This document shows positions 16,934 to 25,086 of a DNA stretch of 32,047 bases, one piece after another. A program made the translations under genes and the position numbers. A model generated the notes under the pieces. That model was not told where the DNA came from. It ran no database searches and saw nothing but the letters and a program-made list of their open reading frames with translations. Source of the stretch: Leptolyngbyaceae cyanobacterium T60_A2020_046 (GTDB taxonomy: Bacteria > Cyanobacteriota > Cyanobacteriia > Phormidesmidales > Phormidesmidaceae); contig JACYME010000191.1 of assembly GCA_015272155.1 (NCBI GenBank), positions 1-32,047 of the forward strand, written 5' to 3'. The first letter of the stretch is position 1, and each line of letters starts with the position of its first letter.

Positions 16934-18364
16934 CTACAGCCCAACACCAACGCCAACCCCATTCCCAGTGGGCAGGGTAATGACGGGATTGCCTGGCCCC
17001 ACCACAGGATTGCCCGGCCCAAACACAGGATTACCAATCTCCAGCGTTGGAATGCCAGGCCCAATTACAGGAGTGAACCCTACCCCACCGGGCGGGCCAC
17101 CTCCCCCAAGCGGGCCAGGCACGTCAATCGGCAGGCCAGGCACATCAATCGGTGGGCCACCGGGTTTATCGGGGTTACCAGGACTGCCGGGTGGGTTGAC
17201 TGGCACGGGGTTGATCAGTCCTGGCGGCGTTTTGTCTGCCCCTGGCACGCCGGGCGTGCCGGGCGTACCTCCCGGTGTTGGATTAATTTGCCCTGGTGGA
17301 ATAAATCCACCGGGGGGGCCACCGCCGGGCCGATCGCTATCTTGCGCTGGGCCGCCGGGGAGAGAACCTGGCGCACCTCCTGCGTCACCAGACGGTGTGG
17401 GGCGTTCCGAGGTCGTGGGGGGTTGGCCAGCGGGCTCGGTTGCAGTGGGTTCTGATGCTGAGGGATCCGCTGGGGAAGGCTCGGTGGAAGCCGCGATCGC
17501 ATCGGGATTATCTGGGCGATCGCTGACGGGCTCAACGGGCAAAAACCAAGGGGTTTCAGCATCGGGCGTTCCCGTGATACTCACAACCTCAGGATTCAGG
17601 ACAGCTTCGCTTGAAAATTCTTCCTGTGTCGCAAGGCCATCAATCACCTCTTGCCGCACCGGAGTAATGGGATCGTTGGGATCACCTGAAAAACCGGGAT
17701 CCCCGAGGTTTAGGCCACTGACGATGGGGCTCGTGGCAAAGAACGTGGCCAAGTCAAACTGCATCACATTAATGACACCGCGATCGACAATCGCCAAATA
17801 TCCCGCAGGTAAGTAGGCCACGTTGCCATCCGACGTGGTGACCTCAACCGGGCCGTTGGGATTGTCCGTCATCACCATAATCACGGTGCGCCCCGGCGGG
17901 CCATCCTCGGACAAGTCCTCGATCGCGTTTTCATCAAAGGGGATGTGACGGACGACCACCATCGATCCCTGAATCCCTGTAATCGCCCCCGGCGTCTGCA
18001 CCGTGCTGCGCCCCCGCCCCGGCGGGATCAAAAACAAAACGGTTCCATTCGACAGCCGAAAGTTGCGCGTATTGGGCACAAACCGAAACGTCGCCCGTTC
18101 GCCAATCCGCGCGAGGGAGCCATCGTTGAAGCGCAGCTCAGCGCGAGCGGCGGCAGCGGTGCGCAGGGCATCTCCGACCCCCAGCCAATCTGACAACCGG
18201 GCCGGACGGGCAGACTGCCCCTGGGGGATCAGCTCAACTCGATTTTGTAGCGCTTCAACCTCTGCTCGGGTAAGGGGCACCTGAGCCCAGGCGGCCATCG
18301 GCGCGATCGCGCTCACGACGCCAATCACCAGCCCCGTAAATCCAAATGGTATGCAAAAGCGCAT
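16934..18364 (-). CDS. FecR-domain protein with Gly/Pro-rich C-terminal tail
   Basis: Exported protein of 476 residues. MRFCIPFGFTGLVIGVVSA starts a signal peptide ending APMAAWA, followed by QVPLTRAEV. A FecR-type domain follows: WLGVGDALRTAAAARAELRF, GSLARIGERATFRF, NGTVLFLIPPGRGRSTVQTP and AITGIQGSMVVVRH. After about residue 270 the protein becomes Pro/Ser/Thr-rich, then about 130 residues of Gly-Pro-rich sequence (GGPPGGFIPPGQ, GTPGTPGVPGAD, GPGNPVVGPGNPV). FecR domains in cyanobacteria are mostly periplasmic or surface proteins, not iron regulators; that role is inferred. Only a TTG (18457) lies further upstream, so the ATG at 18364 directly before the signal peptide was chosen. It is divergent from the barrel gene at 18845. 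Confidence 0.85.
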   Translation of the reverse strand: MRFCIPFGFTGLVIGVVSAIAPMAAWAQVPLTRAEVEALQNRVELIPQGQSARPARLSDWLGVGDALRTAAAARAELRFNDGSLARIGERATFRFVPNTRNFRLSNGTVLFLIPPGRGRSTVQTPGAITGIQGSMVVVRHIPFDENAIEDLSEDGPPGRTVIMVMTDNPNGPVEVTTSDGNVAYLPAGYLAIVDRGVINVMQFDLATFFATSPIVSGLNLGDPGFSGDPNDPITPVRQEVIDGLATQEEFSSEAVLNPEVVSITGTPDAETPWFLPVEPVSDRPDNPDAIAASTEPSPADPSASEPTATEPAGQPPTTSERPTPSGDAGGAPGSLPGGPAQDSDRPGGGPPGGFIPPGQINPTPGGTPGTPGVPGADKTPPGLINPVPVNPPGSPGNPDKPGGPPIDVPGLPIDVPGPLGGGGPPGGVGFTPVIGPGIPTLEIGNPVFGPGNPVVGPGNPVITLPTGNGVGVGVGL

Positions 18365-18844
18365 GGGTTTAAGAGTCTGCGAGCTCGACAGGTGGCAGTG
18401 CACGATTCCCAATTGAGAATGCAGCGTGCGTAGACGAAAGGAAAACAAAGATTTCAAGGAAACTCAGCGTCAACCTTGAAACACCTTGGGGGAACCAGAA
18501 AATGGCGTGCAGATTCCGCGATCGCGCCAAAGATCAGACCTGATACCCAGACCCGAGGTTTACCGGATCCTATCCCCCAATCCCTGAACATCCTTGACAT
18601 CAACATCACTCAGGCGGGGTTTCGCGGCGAGCCGCGAGCCCCAAAAAGCTCGACAGGAGCAGTCTTAACAGGCCGTGAAATGACAGGATGATGCCTGTTT
18701 GTCGAAGACGCTTCTATCCTAAACAAAGTGCCTAGGCTTCATGAAAGCTTTATCAGCCTTTGTAAAGGCTTCATCAAGAATGGGTGCTCAACGGAGGTAC
18801 CCCCCCGAAAGAACAGTCGAACATGAGTGAACACTGACCAGTAA
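18365..18844. promoter_or_regulatory. Divergent control region between fecR-domain and barrel genes
   Basis: About 480 bases with no convincing gene, shared by two envelope genes pointing away from each other. It holds a GC-rich imperfect hairpin at about 18616-18642, a TTGACA at about 18594 without a good -10 partner, and the direct and inverted repeats at 18734-18777. Confidence 0.45.
18734..18777. repeat. Paired AGGCTTCAT direct repeats flanking an inverted repeat
   Basis: AGGCTTCATGAA (18734-18745) and AGGCTTCATCAA (18766-18777) match at 11 of 12 bases and start 32 bases apart, about three helical turns. Between and overlapping the second copy is GCCTTT-GT-AAAGGC (18756-18769). The group lies 70-110 bases before the barrel gene start and could be an operator. 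Confidence 0.4.
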
Positions 18845-20110
18845 TTGACGCAGCAACCGGTGCAGAGGGCGCAACACCAAAACATCAAGGGCAGACGGCA
18901 ATCTCTTCTGGGGATTGCCGTTGGAGCCTTGCTGGGAATTTCCTTCGGGGAAGTTGTTGCCGCGCGATCGCCCGCCGCGACCGACACCGATCCCCGAGAT
19001 CGCACCGCCATGCCAGCCGCCCCTTCATCCCCAGCCTTGGACGATCCCTCTGCGATCGCGCCCCACCCTCGCCTGGCCCACGCCGCCCACCAGCCATCAC
19101 CGGAACTGCAAGATACCCTGCCTCCCCTTGCTCAGACGCCATCGCGATCGGGCGCAGACCGTTCCCCAACCCTGCCCAGTCCACCGCAAACGGCATCGCC
19201 CGTCCCCCTTGATCCTGAGTTGGGCGTCATCCACGTCCGTCCGCCCGAACCGGACACCCAATCGCCCGCCGCCACCGACCCAGAGCTGGGCGTGCTGCGC
19301 GTTCGCGACCCTGACGCGACGAGCGATCCCGAATTGGGCAGCCTGCGCGTGCGGCCCGTGATCCCTGAGCCCGAACTCCCAGAACCCCAACCCCAGCCAT
19401 CGGTCTTTCTATCGACCTATGTGAGTGCGCTGAGCAGCGATAACGTCTTTTTGGTAGAAGACCCCATTTTGGGTCGATTTAGCGACAACCTCGTGCGCCC
19501 TGGGCTGGCCCTGATCGCCACCCCACCCATTGGGCCACAAACCAGTGTGATTGCAGCGGTTGAGGTCAACTTTCCGCGCTATCTGGATTTTTCATCCGCT
19601 AGCTACGATGAGTTGCGGTTTCAGGCGGGGCTGCGCCATCGGTTTTCGCCCCGGGTTTATGGGCAGCTGGGCTGGAGCCAGCAGCGTCTGTATCGTCCAG
19701 GGCTGAGTGATCGCTTCTTTAAGCGCGATGGCATTGAACTCTTTCTAGGACGACGCGATCCCCTCACCCGCCAACTCGCGATCAACACCTACTATCAGGG
19801 ACAGCTTTTCTTTGCCGCGCCGGAGGAATTTAGCAGCACGGTGCAGTCTCTCGGCACCTACCTCAGCTATGAACTTGGCCCCCAGTGGAACGTCGGCTTA
19901 GGTTATCAACTCAGTTTTGTGGAGTTTACTGAGGTGTCGCGATCGGAGTTTTATCAGCGTGCGATCGCTCAACTCAGCTACAACATCACGCCCAACGTGC
20001 GCGCCAGTTTGTTTGGGGGCGTCTCCTTTGGCAATTCGTCAGAGCCGCAAATCACCTACGACGACACCTTCTTCGGCATCAGCATTAACGCCACCTTTGG
20101 CCTGTTCTAG
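18845..20110 (+). CDS. Outer-membrane beta-barrel protein with DPELG repeats
   Basis: A 421-residue exported protein. A basic then hydrophobic N-terminus (GRRQSLLGIAVGALLGISFG) is a signal peptide. Next come about 100 Pro-rich residues and three short repeats: DPELGVIHVRP, DPELGVLRVRD and DPELGSLRVRP (about 122-169). From about 185 a barrel-like region alternates aromatic and polar residues (VYGQLGWSQQRLYRPG, YLSYELGPQWNVGLGYQL, VRASLFGGVSFG) and ends in Phe (NATFGLF), as outer-membrane proteins do. The DPELG type of repeat before a barrel recurs in cyanobacteria as I recall. There is no ATG before the signal peptide: TTG at 18845 or GTG at 18860 must be the start. Divergent from the FecR-domain gene, which suggests joint control. 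Function unknown. Confidence 0.8.
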   Translation: MTQQPVQRAQHQNIKGRRQSLLGIAVGALLGISFGEVVAARSPAATDTDPRDRTAMPAAPSSPALDDPSAIAPHPRLAHAAHQPSPELQDTLPPLAQTPSRSGADRSPTLPSPPQTASPVPLDPELGVIHVRPPEPDTQSPAATDPELGVLRVRDPDATSDPELGSLRVRPVIPEPELPEPQPQPSVFLSTYVSALSSDNVFLVEDPILGRFSDNLVRPGLALIATPPIGPQTSVIAAVEVNFPRYLDFSSASYDELRFQAGLRHRFSPRVYGQLGWSQQRLYRPGLSDRFFKRDGIELFLGRRDPLTRQLAINTYYQGQLFFAAPEEFSSTVQSLGTYLSYELGPQWNVGLGYQLSFVEFTEVSRSEFYQRAIAQLSYNITPNVRASLFGGVSFGNSSEPQITYDDTFFGISINATFGLF

Positions 20111-20275
20111 CGCAAATTCCTGATTCGAGGGCGATCGCGGCTATTCGATGAAGCGTCACCAATACTCGTCAACGACTGGGCACCCAAAAATTTCTCATGG
20201 GTTCAAACATGGGTTCAAACGAAGAACGGACAATTAGAGGTATGAACGAGGCGCGATCGCGCCCAAGCAATCCAA

Positions 20276-20304
20276 AGCCGCCACCTCCCGAAGAAGTGGC
20301 GGCT
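20276..20304. terminator. Intrinsic terminator between the barrel gene and cysC
   Basis: Perfect 9-base stem AGCCGCCAC / GTGGCGGCT with an 11-base loop between convergent genes. On the minus strand it follows the cysC stop by 15 bases and is followed by TTTGG. Confidence 0.75.
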
Positions 20305-20319
20305 CGACTTCATCACCGC

Positions 20320-20868
<549 letters not shown>

Positions 20869-21004
20869 AGTCTGTTGTGATTCTCCTAACGTTGCGTGGA
20901 CAGCAATGCTCCCCATTTGGTGTTGCCATCGTTCCCTTCAACCTGCCCGAAGTTGGGAGTCAACACGGCGACCGCCGCACCAAAGAGAAGCGGGCTGCGG
21001 GCTG

Positions 21005-22798
21005 CTAAAGCCCATACAGCCAGATTGCCAGAGGAGGGGTCACCAGTGTCAACAACAGACACAGTGGCCCACCCACTTTGACAAAGTCGAGAAACCGATA
21101 GCCCCCGGCCCCGTAGACCATCGTGTTGGTTTGGTAGGCGATCGGAGTCAGAAAGCTATTGGAGGCGGCAAAGGTGATCAGAAACATGACGGTGATGGGG
21201 TTGATGCCCAGGTTCTCGGCCACTTGGACGCCGATGGGCAGCAGCAAAATCACGGCCGCAGTGTTGGACAGGATGGCCGTGAGCAGGGTGGTAATCACGA
21301 ACAGCAGGGTCAGCACAACGTAATGCGAGGATTGGCCGCTGATGAGGAGGATCTGGCTGGCCAGCCAGCGGGTTGCCCCCGATCGCTCCATGGCCGTACC
21401 CAGAGGAATCAAGCTGGCGAGCAGAAAAATCACATCCCACCGCACAGACTGATACAGTTCGCCCGGCTTGAGGCAGCCCGTCAACACCATCAGCACGGCT
21501 CCGGTCAGCGCCGCAACGAGGATGGGATATTGCCCTGTGGCCGCGATCGCAATGACCCCCAGCCCAATCAGGGCAGAAATGCCGGCCTTGTGCGATCGCA
21601 GGTTTTCCACATCGCGCTGTTCGAGCACCAGCACATCGCGGCTGGTTTGTAGCCCCACAAAGCTCTGCTTGGGACCTTGGAGTAGCAGCAGATCCCCAAA
21701 GCGGAGGGGCACCTTGCCAAGGCGATCGCGCACCACCTCCTCCCCACGACGAATCGCCAACACCGTCACGTTGTAGCGCTGACGAAAGCGCAGTTCCTTC
21801 AGCGTCGAGCCAATCAGGTTCGAGTTCACCGCCACCATCACCTCGGCAATGCCCTCCTCCCCCGAAGCCAGATCCGCCTGCCAGGACTTTTGCCCAAACT
21901 GTACATCAGGCAAAATTTCGAGCCCTTCACTTTCGCGAATGTTGAGCAAATCCTCGCGACCACAGCGCACGATGAGAATATCGCCCACCGACAATACCTT
22001 GTCTGCTAAGGGCTGAGCAAACCGATTGCCGTTGTGGATCATCTCCAACACGTCAAAGTCAAAGCGCCGCTGGATCTGGCTTTCGCGCAGGGTTTTGCCC
22101 ACCAGGCTCGATCGCGGCGTCACCACCACCTCGCTCACATAATCCTTGAGGTCATAGCCCTGACTGAGGGTATCGAGGAAGGGCTTGCGAATCGGCAGCA
22201 GACGCGGCGCAACTAAGGCCAGATAGACCATGCCGATCGCAAACACCAACAGCCCCAGCGCGCTGAACTGAAAGAGCTGAAACTCGCCATAGCCCAACTG
22301 GGCCGACAGACCGCTGGCTAAAACACTGGTTGAGGTGCCCACCACCGTCAACATGCCGCCCAAAATCGTGATAAAGGACAGCGGCATCAATAGACGAGAA
22401 ACTGAAACTCCCCGCTGCCGACACAAATCCTCAACCAGGGGCAAAAAAACGGAGACGATCGCGGTGTTGTTAATGAGCCCAGACATGGGGCCCGTGATCA
22501 ACCCCAGGGCCATAATCTGCTGGGCAGGATGCTTACCCGACCACCGAAACAGCCATGTGCTGGCGCGCTGCATGGCTCCCGTGCGCGAAATGCCCGCGCT
22601 GAGGATGAACATTGCCATCACTGTCAGCGTAGCAGCGTTGCTGAAGCCTGCGATGCCCTCGGTGGGGGTAACCTGCCGAGATAACATCAGCACCACCATG
22701 ACCAATAAGGCCGTGATGTCGGCGGGTAGCCATTCACAAACGAAACAGATGAGGGCAAACCCTGTAATCGACAGGGTGATTGCGATGTTAGGCTCCAT
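21005..22798 (-). CDS. SLC13/DASS-family permease with two RCK_C (TrkA-C) domains, probable sulfate carrier
   Basis: A 597-residue inner-membrane protein. Two membrane halves (about 1-205 and 405-597) flank a soluble middle with two RCK_C-like domains (about 218-288 and 316-384; ending VGDILIVRCGRED and FGDLLLLQGP). The paired substrate-site motifs of the family are visible as GLINNTAIVSVFLP (108-120) and AILSNTAAVILLLPIG in the second half, plus TSTSVLASG and PIAYQTNTMVYGAGG. SLC13-type carriers move sulfate or dicarboxylates with sodium. The adjacent cysC on the same strand argues for sulfate, which is inference. The upstream side faces clpS divergently. Confidence 0.9.
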   Translation of the reverse strand: MEPNIAITLSITGFALICFVCEWLPADITALLVMVVLMLSRQVTPTEGIAGFSNAATLTVMAMFILSAGISRTGAMQRASTWLFRWSGKHPAQQIMALGLITGPMSGLINNTAIVSVFLPLVEDLCRQRGVSVSRLLMPLSFITILGGMLTVVGTSTSVLASGLSAQLGYGEFQLFQFSALGLLVFAIGMVYLALVAPRLLPIRKPFLDTLSQGYDLKDYVSEVVVTPRSSLVGKTLRESQIQRRFDFDVLEMIHNGNRFAQPLADKVLSVGDILIVRCGREDLLNIRESEGLEILPDVQFGQKSWQADLASGEEGIAEVMVAVNSNLIGSTLKELRFRQRYNVTVLAIRRGEEVVRDRLGKVPLRFGDLLLLQGPKQSFVGLQTSRDVLVLEQRDVENLRSHKAGISALIGLGVIAIAATGQYPILVAALTGAVLMVLTGCLKPGELYQSVRWDVIFLLASLIPLGTAMERSGATRWLASQILLISGQSSHYVVLTLLFVITTLLTAILSNTAAVILLLPIGVQVAENLGINPITVMFLITFAASNSFLTPIAYQTNTMVYGAGGYRFLDFVKVGGPLCLLLTLVTPPLAIWLYGL

Positions 22799-23098
22799 AC
22801 CGCCAACCGCAAAGTAACTGAATCCGCTTCAGAGTACCGTACCCTTATCTCCTATCTTTTTCAGGAATGAATTGCACAAGTTGTGAAATCTTTTTGCCTG
22901 CGTGATGAAATCGTGTTGACGTTCACCGCAGGCTCAACCAAAACTGCCCCCTGTGCAGCGTCGTTCCCGATGGGAGTGGACACCCCCCGCTTTGGCAGGG
23001 CATCGAGCACCCATCACCCCGCCGCCCTGGGCCGGGGCGCAGGCGATACGCTACGGTAAAGGTACGTCAGTGTCCTGCCCTTGAGCCGACAAACTGCA
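22799..23098. other. Divergent intergenic region between the permease and clpS
   Basis: About 300 bases. The part next to the permease is AT-richer (TTGTGAAATCTTTTTGCC), while the part near clpS is GC-rich. Promoters for both directions should lie here; none could be fixed by eye, and no inverted repeat stands out. Confidence 0.4.
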
Positions 23099-23425
23099 AT
23101 GCCAGTGTTTTTCTCTGTGGTTCCGCAGGCGACATCTGCCTCGCCGACCGTTGCACCCACCCAAAGTCCTCAGGTCACGCGCAAGCCTTATCCCAACTAC
23201 AAGGTGATTGTGCTGAATGACGATTTCAATACCTTTCAGCACGTGGCGGAGTGCCTGATCAAGTACATTCCCAACATGACCAGCGATCGCGCCTGGGACT
23301 TGACCCATCAAATCCACAACGAAGGACAGGCAATCGTGTGGACCGGCCCGCTGGAGCAAGCCGAGCTGTATCACAGTCAGCTCAGTCGGGCAGGGTTGAC
23401 GATGGCTCCCCTCGAACGGGCCTAG
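23099..23425 (+). CDS. clpS: ATP-dependent Clp protease adaptor ClpS
   Basis: Cytosolic adaptor that hands N-degron substrates to the Clp chaperone ring. The 108 residues include the conserved core YPNYKVIVLNDDFNTFQHV, with the DDFN substrate-pocket residues, then CLIKYIPNMTSDRAWDLT and the C-terminal LYHSQLSRAGLTMAPLE typical of cyanobacterial ClpS. The ATG at 23099 is preferred to a TTG at 23081. First gene of a tight forward cluster: 14 bases to the DUF2103 gene, then 15 bases to trm1, so an operon is likely. Confidence 0.93.
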   Translation: MPVFFSVVPQATSASPTVAPTQSPQVTRKPYPNYKVIVLNDDFNTFQHVAECLIKYIPNMTSDRAWDLTHQIHNEGQAIVWTGPLEQAELYHSQLSRAGLTMAPLERA

Positions 23426-23439
23426 GGAGGATTTTTCCC

Positions 23440-23757
23440 ATGAGCCGGGGGGGAATGGGGGGCAGGATGAGCAAGGGCGATCGCGGCAGACTGGTGTGGA
23501 ACCATTCCACCCACATTCCGGGGCTGATTCGGGTGCTCGAAACCCTAATTGCCCAAGAGCCCGACATTCAGACCGTGACGCCAGGCCGTCTCTCCACCGT
23601 CCGCAGCAACGCCCCACACCTGCGCCTCAAGGTGTCGGTTCCCATCCGCGGCGGCTACAAAATCATTGCCCGCAAGGGTAAATCTGCCCAAGAGGTTTTC
23701 ATTCTCACGTCTCTAGAACAGGCTAGTCTAGAGAGTGCGATTTTAAGGGCTCTGTAA
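23440..23757 (+). CDS. DUF2103-family protein
   Basis: A small basic protein of 105 residues starting MSRGGMGGRMSKGDRGRL. Conserved-looking core: LVWNHSTHIPGLIRVLETL, TPGRLSTVRSNAPHLRLKVS and GGYKIIARKGKSAQEVFI. I recognise it as the DUF2103 family, found beside clpS in cyanobacteria; this is recollection. The basic surface could suit nucleic-acid binding, but no function is known to me. GGAGG lies about 9 bases before the ATG, supporting this start. No signal peptide or membrane segment. Confidence 0.8.
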   Translation: MSRGGMGGRMSKGDRGRLVWNHSTHIPGLIRVLETLIAQEPDIQTVTPGRLSTVRSNAPHLRLKVSVPIRGGYKIIARKGKSAQEVFILTSLEQASLESAILRAL

Positions 23758-23772
23758 GTCCAGCCGTCGGCT

Positions 23773-24900
23773 ATGACCCTGGAACCAGGCTGGCACCGCG
23801 AAGGCAAGGCCACCTTCTGCATCGAAGATGCGTTTTATCGCCCCCAGAGCCAAGTCGGGCGAGATTTGGCGGTGCTGGCCGCCGCGATCTACCGCAGCCA
23901 ACGGGGCGAGCTGCGGGTGCTGGATGCCATGACGGGCTGTGGGGTCAGACCGCTGCGCTATCAGCTTGAGGCCGGGGCCGACTGGGTTTGGGCGAATGAG
24001 GGTAACCCTGAGCTGCGGGAGTTGCTCACCAAAAACCTCAACGCGGGGATGCGTCCGCGCTCCTATCGCATTACCCACCAGGACGCAAACCAAGTCTTTT
24101 TTACGTGCCACCAGCAGCGCGATTTATACGACTTGGTGGATATTGACTGCTTTGGCGGCGGTGCGCCCTACCTCTCCACAGGGCTGTGGGCGACGCGCAT
24201 TGGCGGGCTGCTCTATCTCACGAGCACGGATACGCGCACCACGGGCGGCCATAACCCAGAGCGCAGCGTGCAGCTTTATGGGGCCTATGCGCGATCGCAC
24301 CCCGCCGTCCATGAGCAGGGTTTGCGACTGTTGATTGGTAGTGTGTTGCAGCAGGCTGCCACGCGGGGAATGCGGGTGCGCCCGGTCTTTTCGCTGTTTA
24401 ACGGCCATGTGCATCGCGTCATGGTGCGGGTCAGCATGGGCGACCCGTGGGAGCAGGAACACTACGGGTTTCTAGGCTATTGCCACCACTGCGGCCATTA
24501 TCAAACCGTGGCGTGGCACCACCTGGGCCATGCGACGTGCCCCGTCCACAATGCCGCGGGGGGGCGCGACCCGATCGTGCTGAGTGGACCAATGTGGCTG
24601 GGGCCGCTGCACGATACGGCCACCCTGGCCCAAATGGCTGACCTCGCGACGGAGTGGGGCTGGGCCAAACGGGTAAAGCTGCTGCAAATTATGCAGGTTG
24701 AGGCAAATCTGCCGCCCTATTACTATCCGCTGGGGGAAATTGGTCGCCACGGGCAGATGGATATTCCCCGGCGCGATCGCCTGATTGTCGCCCTGCGCGA
24801 TCGCGGGTTTCGGGCCAGCCTGACCCACCTCGACGCCCAAGCCATCAAAACCGATGCGTCGATGGCCGAGTGTGTAGCCGCTGCCAAAACCTGTAGCTAG
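23773..24900 (+). CDS. trm1: tRNA (guanine-N2)-dimethyltransferase, Trm1 family
   Basis: Methylates a guanine N2 in tRNA (position 26 and sometimes 27 in this family) using SAM. Of the 375 residues, the N-terminal half has FYRPQSQVGRDLAVLA, SAM motif I VLDAMTGCGVRPLRY and WANEGNPE. The motif IV region reads DIDCFGGGAPYLSTG (Asp125, Cys126, Phe127, Gly128). The C-terminal half has a zinc-knuckle pattern: Cys237-x2-Cys240, then Cys256-x2-His259. Trm1 is mainly archaeal and eukaryotic, with a few bacterial groups including cyanobacteria. Cys126 replaces the Pro expected in the DPFG motif. Last gene of the clpS cluster, facing the M23 peptidase gene across a terminator. Confidence 0.9.
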   Translation: MTLEPGWHREGKATFCIEDAFYRPQSQVGRDLAVLAAAIYRSQRGELRVLDAMTGCGVRPLRYQLEAGADWVWANEGNPELRELLTKNLNAGMRPRSYRITHQDANQVFFTCHQQRDLYDLVDIDCFGGGAPYLSTGLWATRIGGLLYLTSTDTRTTGGHNPERSVQLYGAYARSHPAVHEQGLRLLIGSVLQQAATRGMRVRPVFSLFNGHVHRVMVRVSMGDPWEQEHYGFLGYCHHCGHYQTVAWHHLGHATCPVHNAAGGRDPIVLSGPMWLGPLHDTATLAQMADLATEWGWAKRVKLLQIMQVEANLPPYYYPLGEIGRHGQMDIPRRDRLIVALRDRGFRASLTHLDAQAIKTDASMAECVAAAKTCS

Positions 24901-24913
24901 CAAAGACGAAACA

Positions 24914-24927
24914 GGCGCGATCGCGCC
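24914..24927. repeat. Extended HIP1 palindrome
   Basis: GGCGCGATCGCGCC, a 14-base perfect palindrome around a HIP1 core. It is listed as one example of the octamer GCGATCGC, which recurs throughout the window and marks the genome as cyanobacterial. Confidence 0.85.
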
Positions 24928-25023
24928 AATTCCCAGCGCCACGCGCTATCCAGGCACGGCTGCATCAGGAGCCGGGTAATCCTCATCGCCCGCACCCCCT
25001 TGGATTCAGATGGGGCTGGCCGT

Positions 25024-25056
25024 AAAAAACAAAAGGGCCGCGATGCGACCCTTTTG
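25024..25056 (-). terminator. Intrinsic terminator for the M23 peptidase gene
   Basis: Perfect 8-base arms CAAAAGGG / CCCTTTTG around a GC-rich centre, with six T on the minus strand directly after. It lies 30 bases past the peptidase stop and may also stop the convergent trm1 transcript. Confidence 0.85.
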
Positions 25057-25086
25057 CTATGTTTTCCATGTGTTGTGAGAGATCGT

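Noticed and set aside
16881-17816. Forward 311-codon frame rich in GLPGP
   Set aside because: It is antisense to the Gly/Pro-rich tail of the FecR protein, where complementary Gly and Pro codons keep both strands open. The minus strand has the signal peptide and FecR domain.
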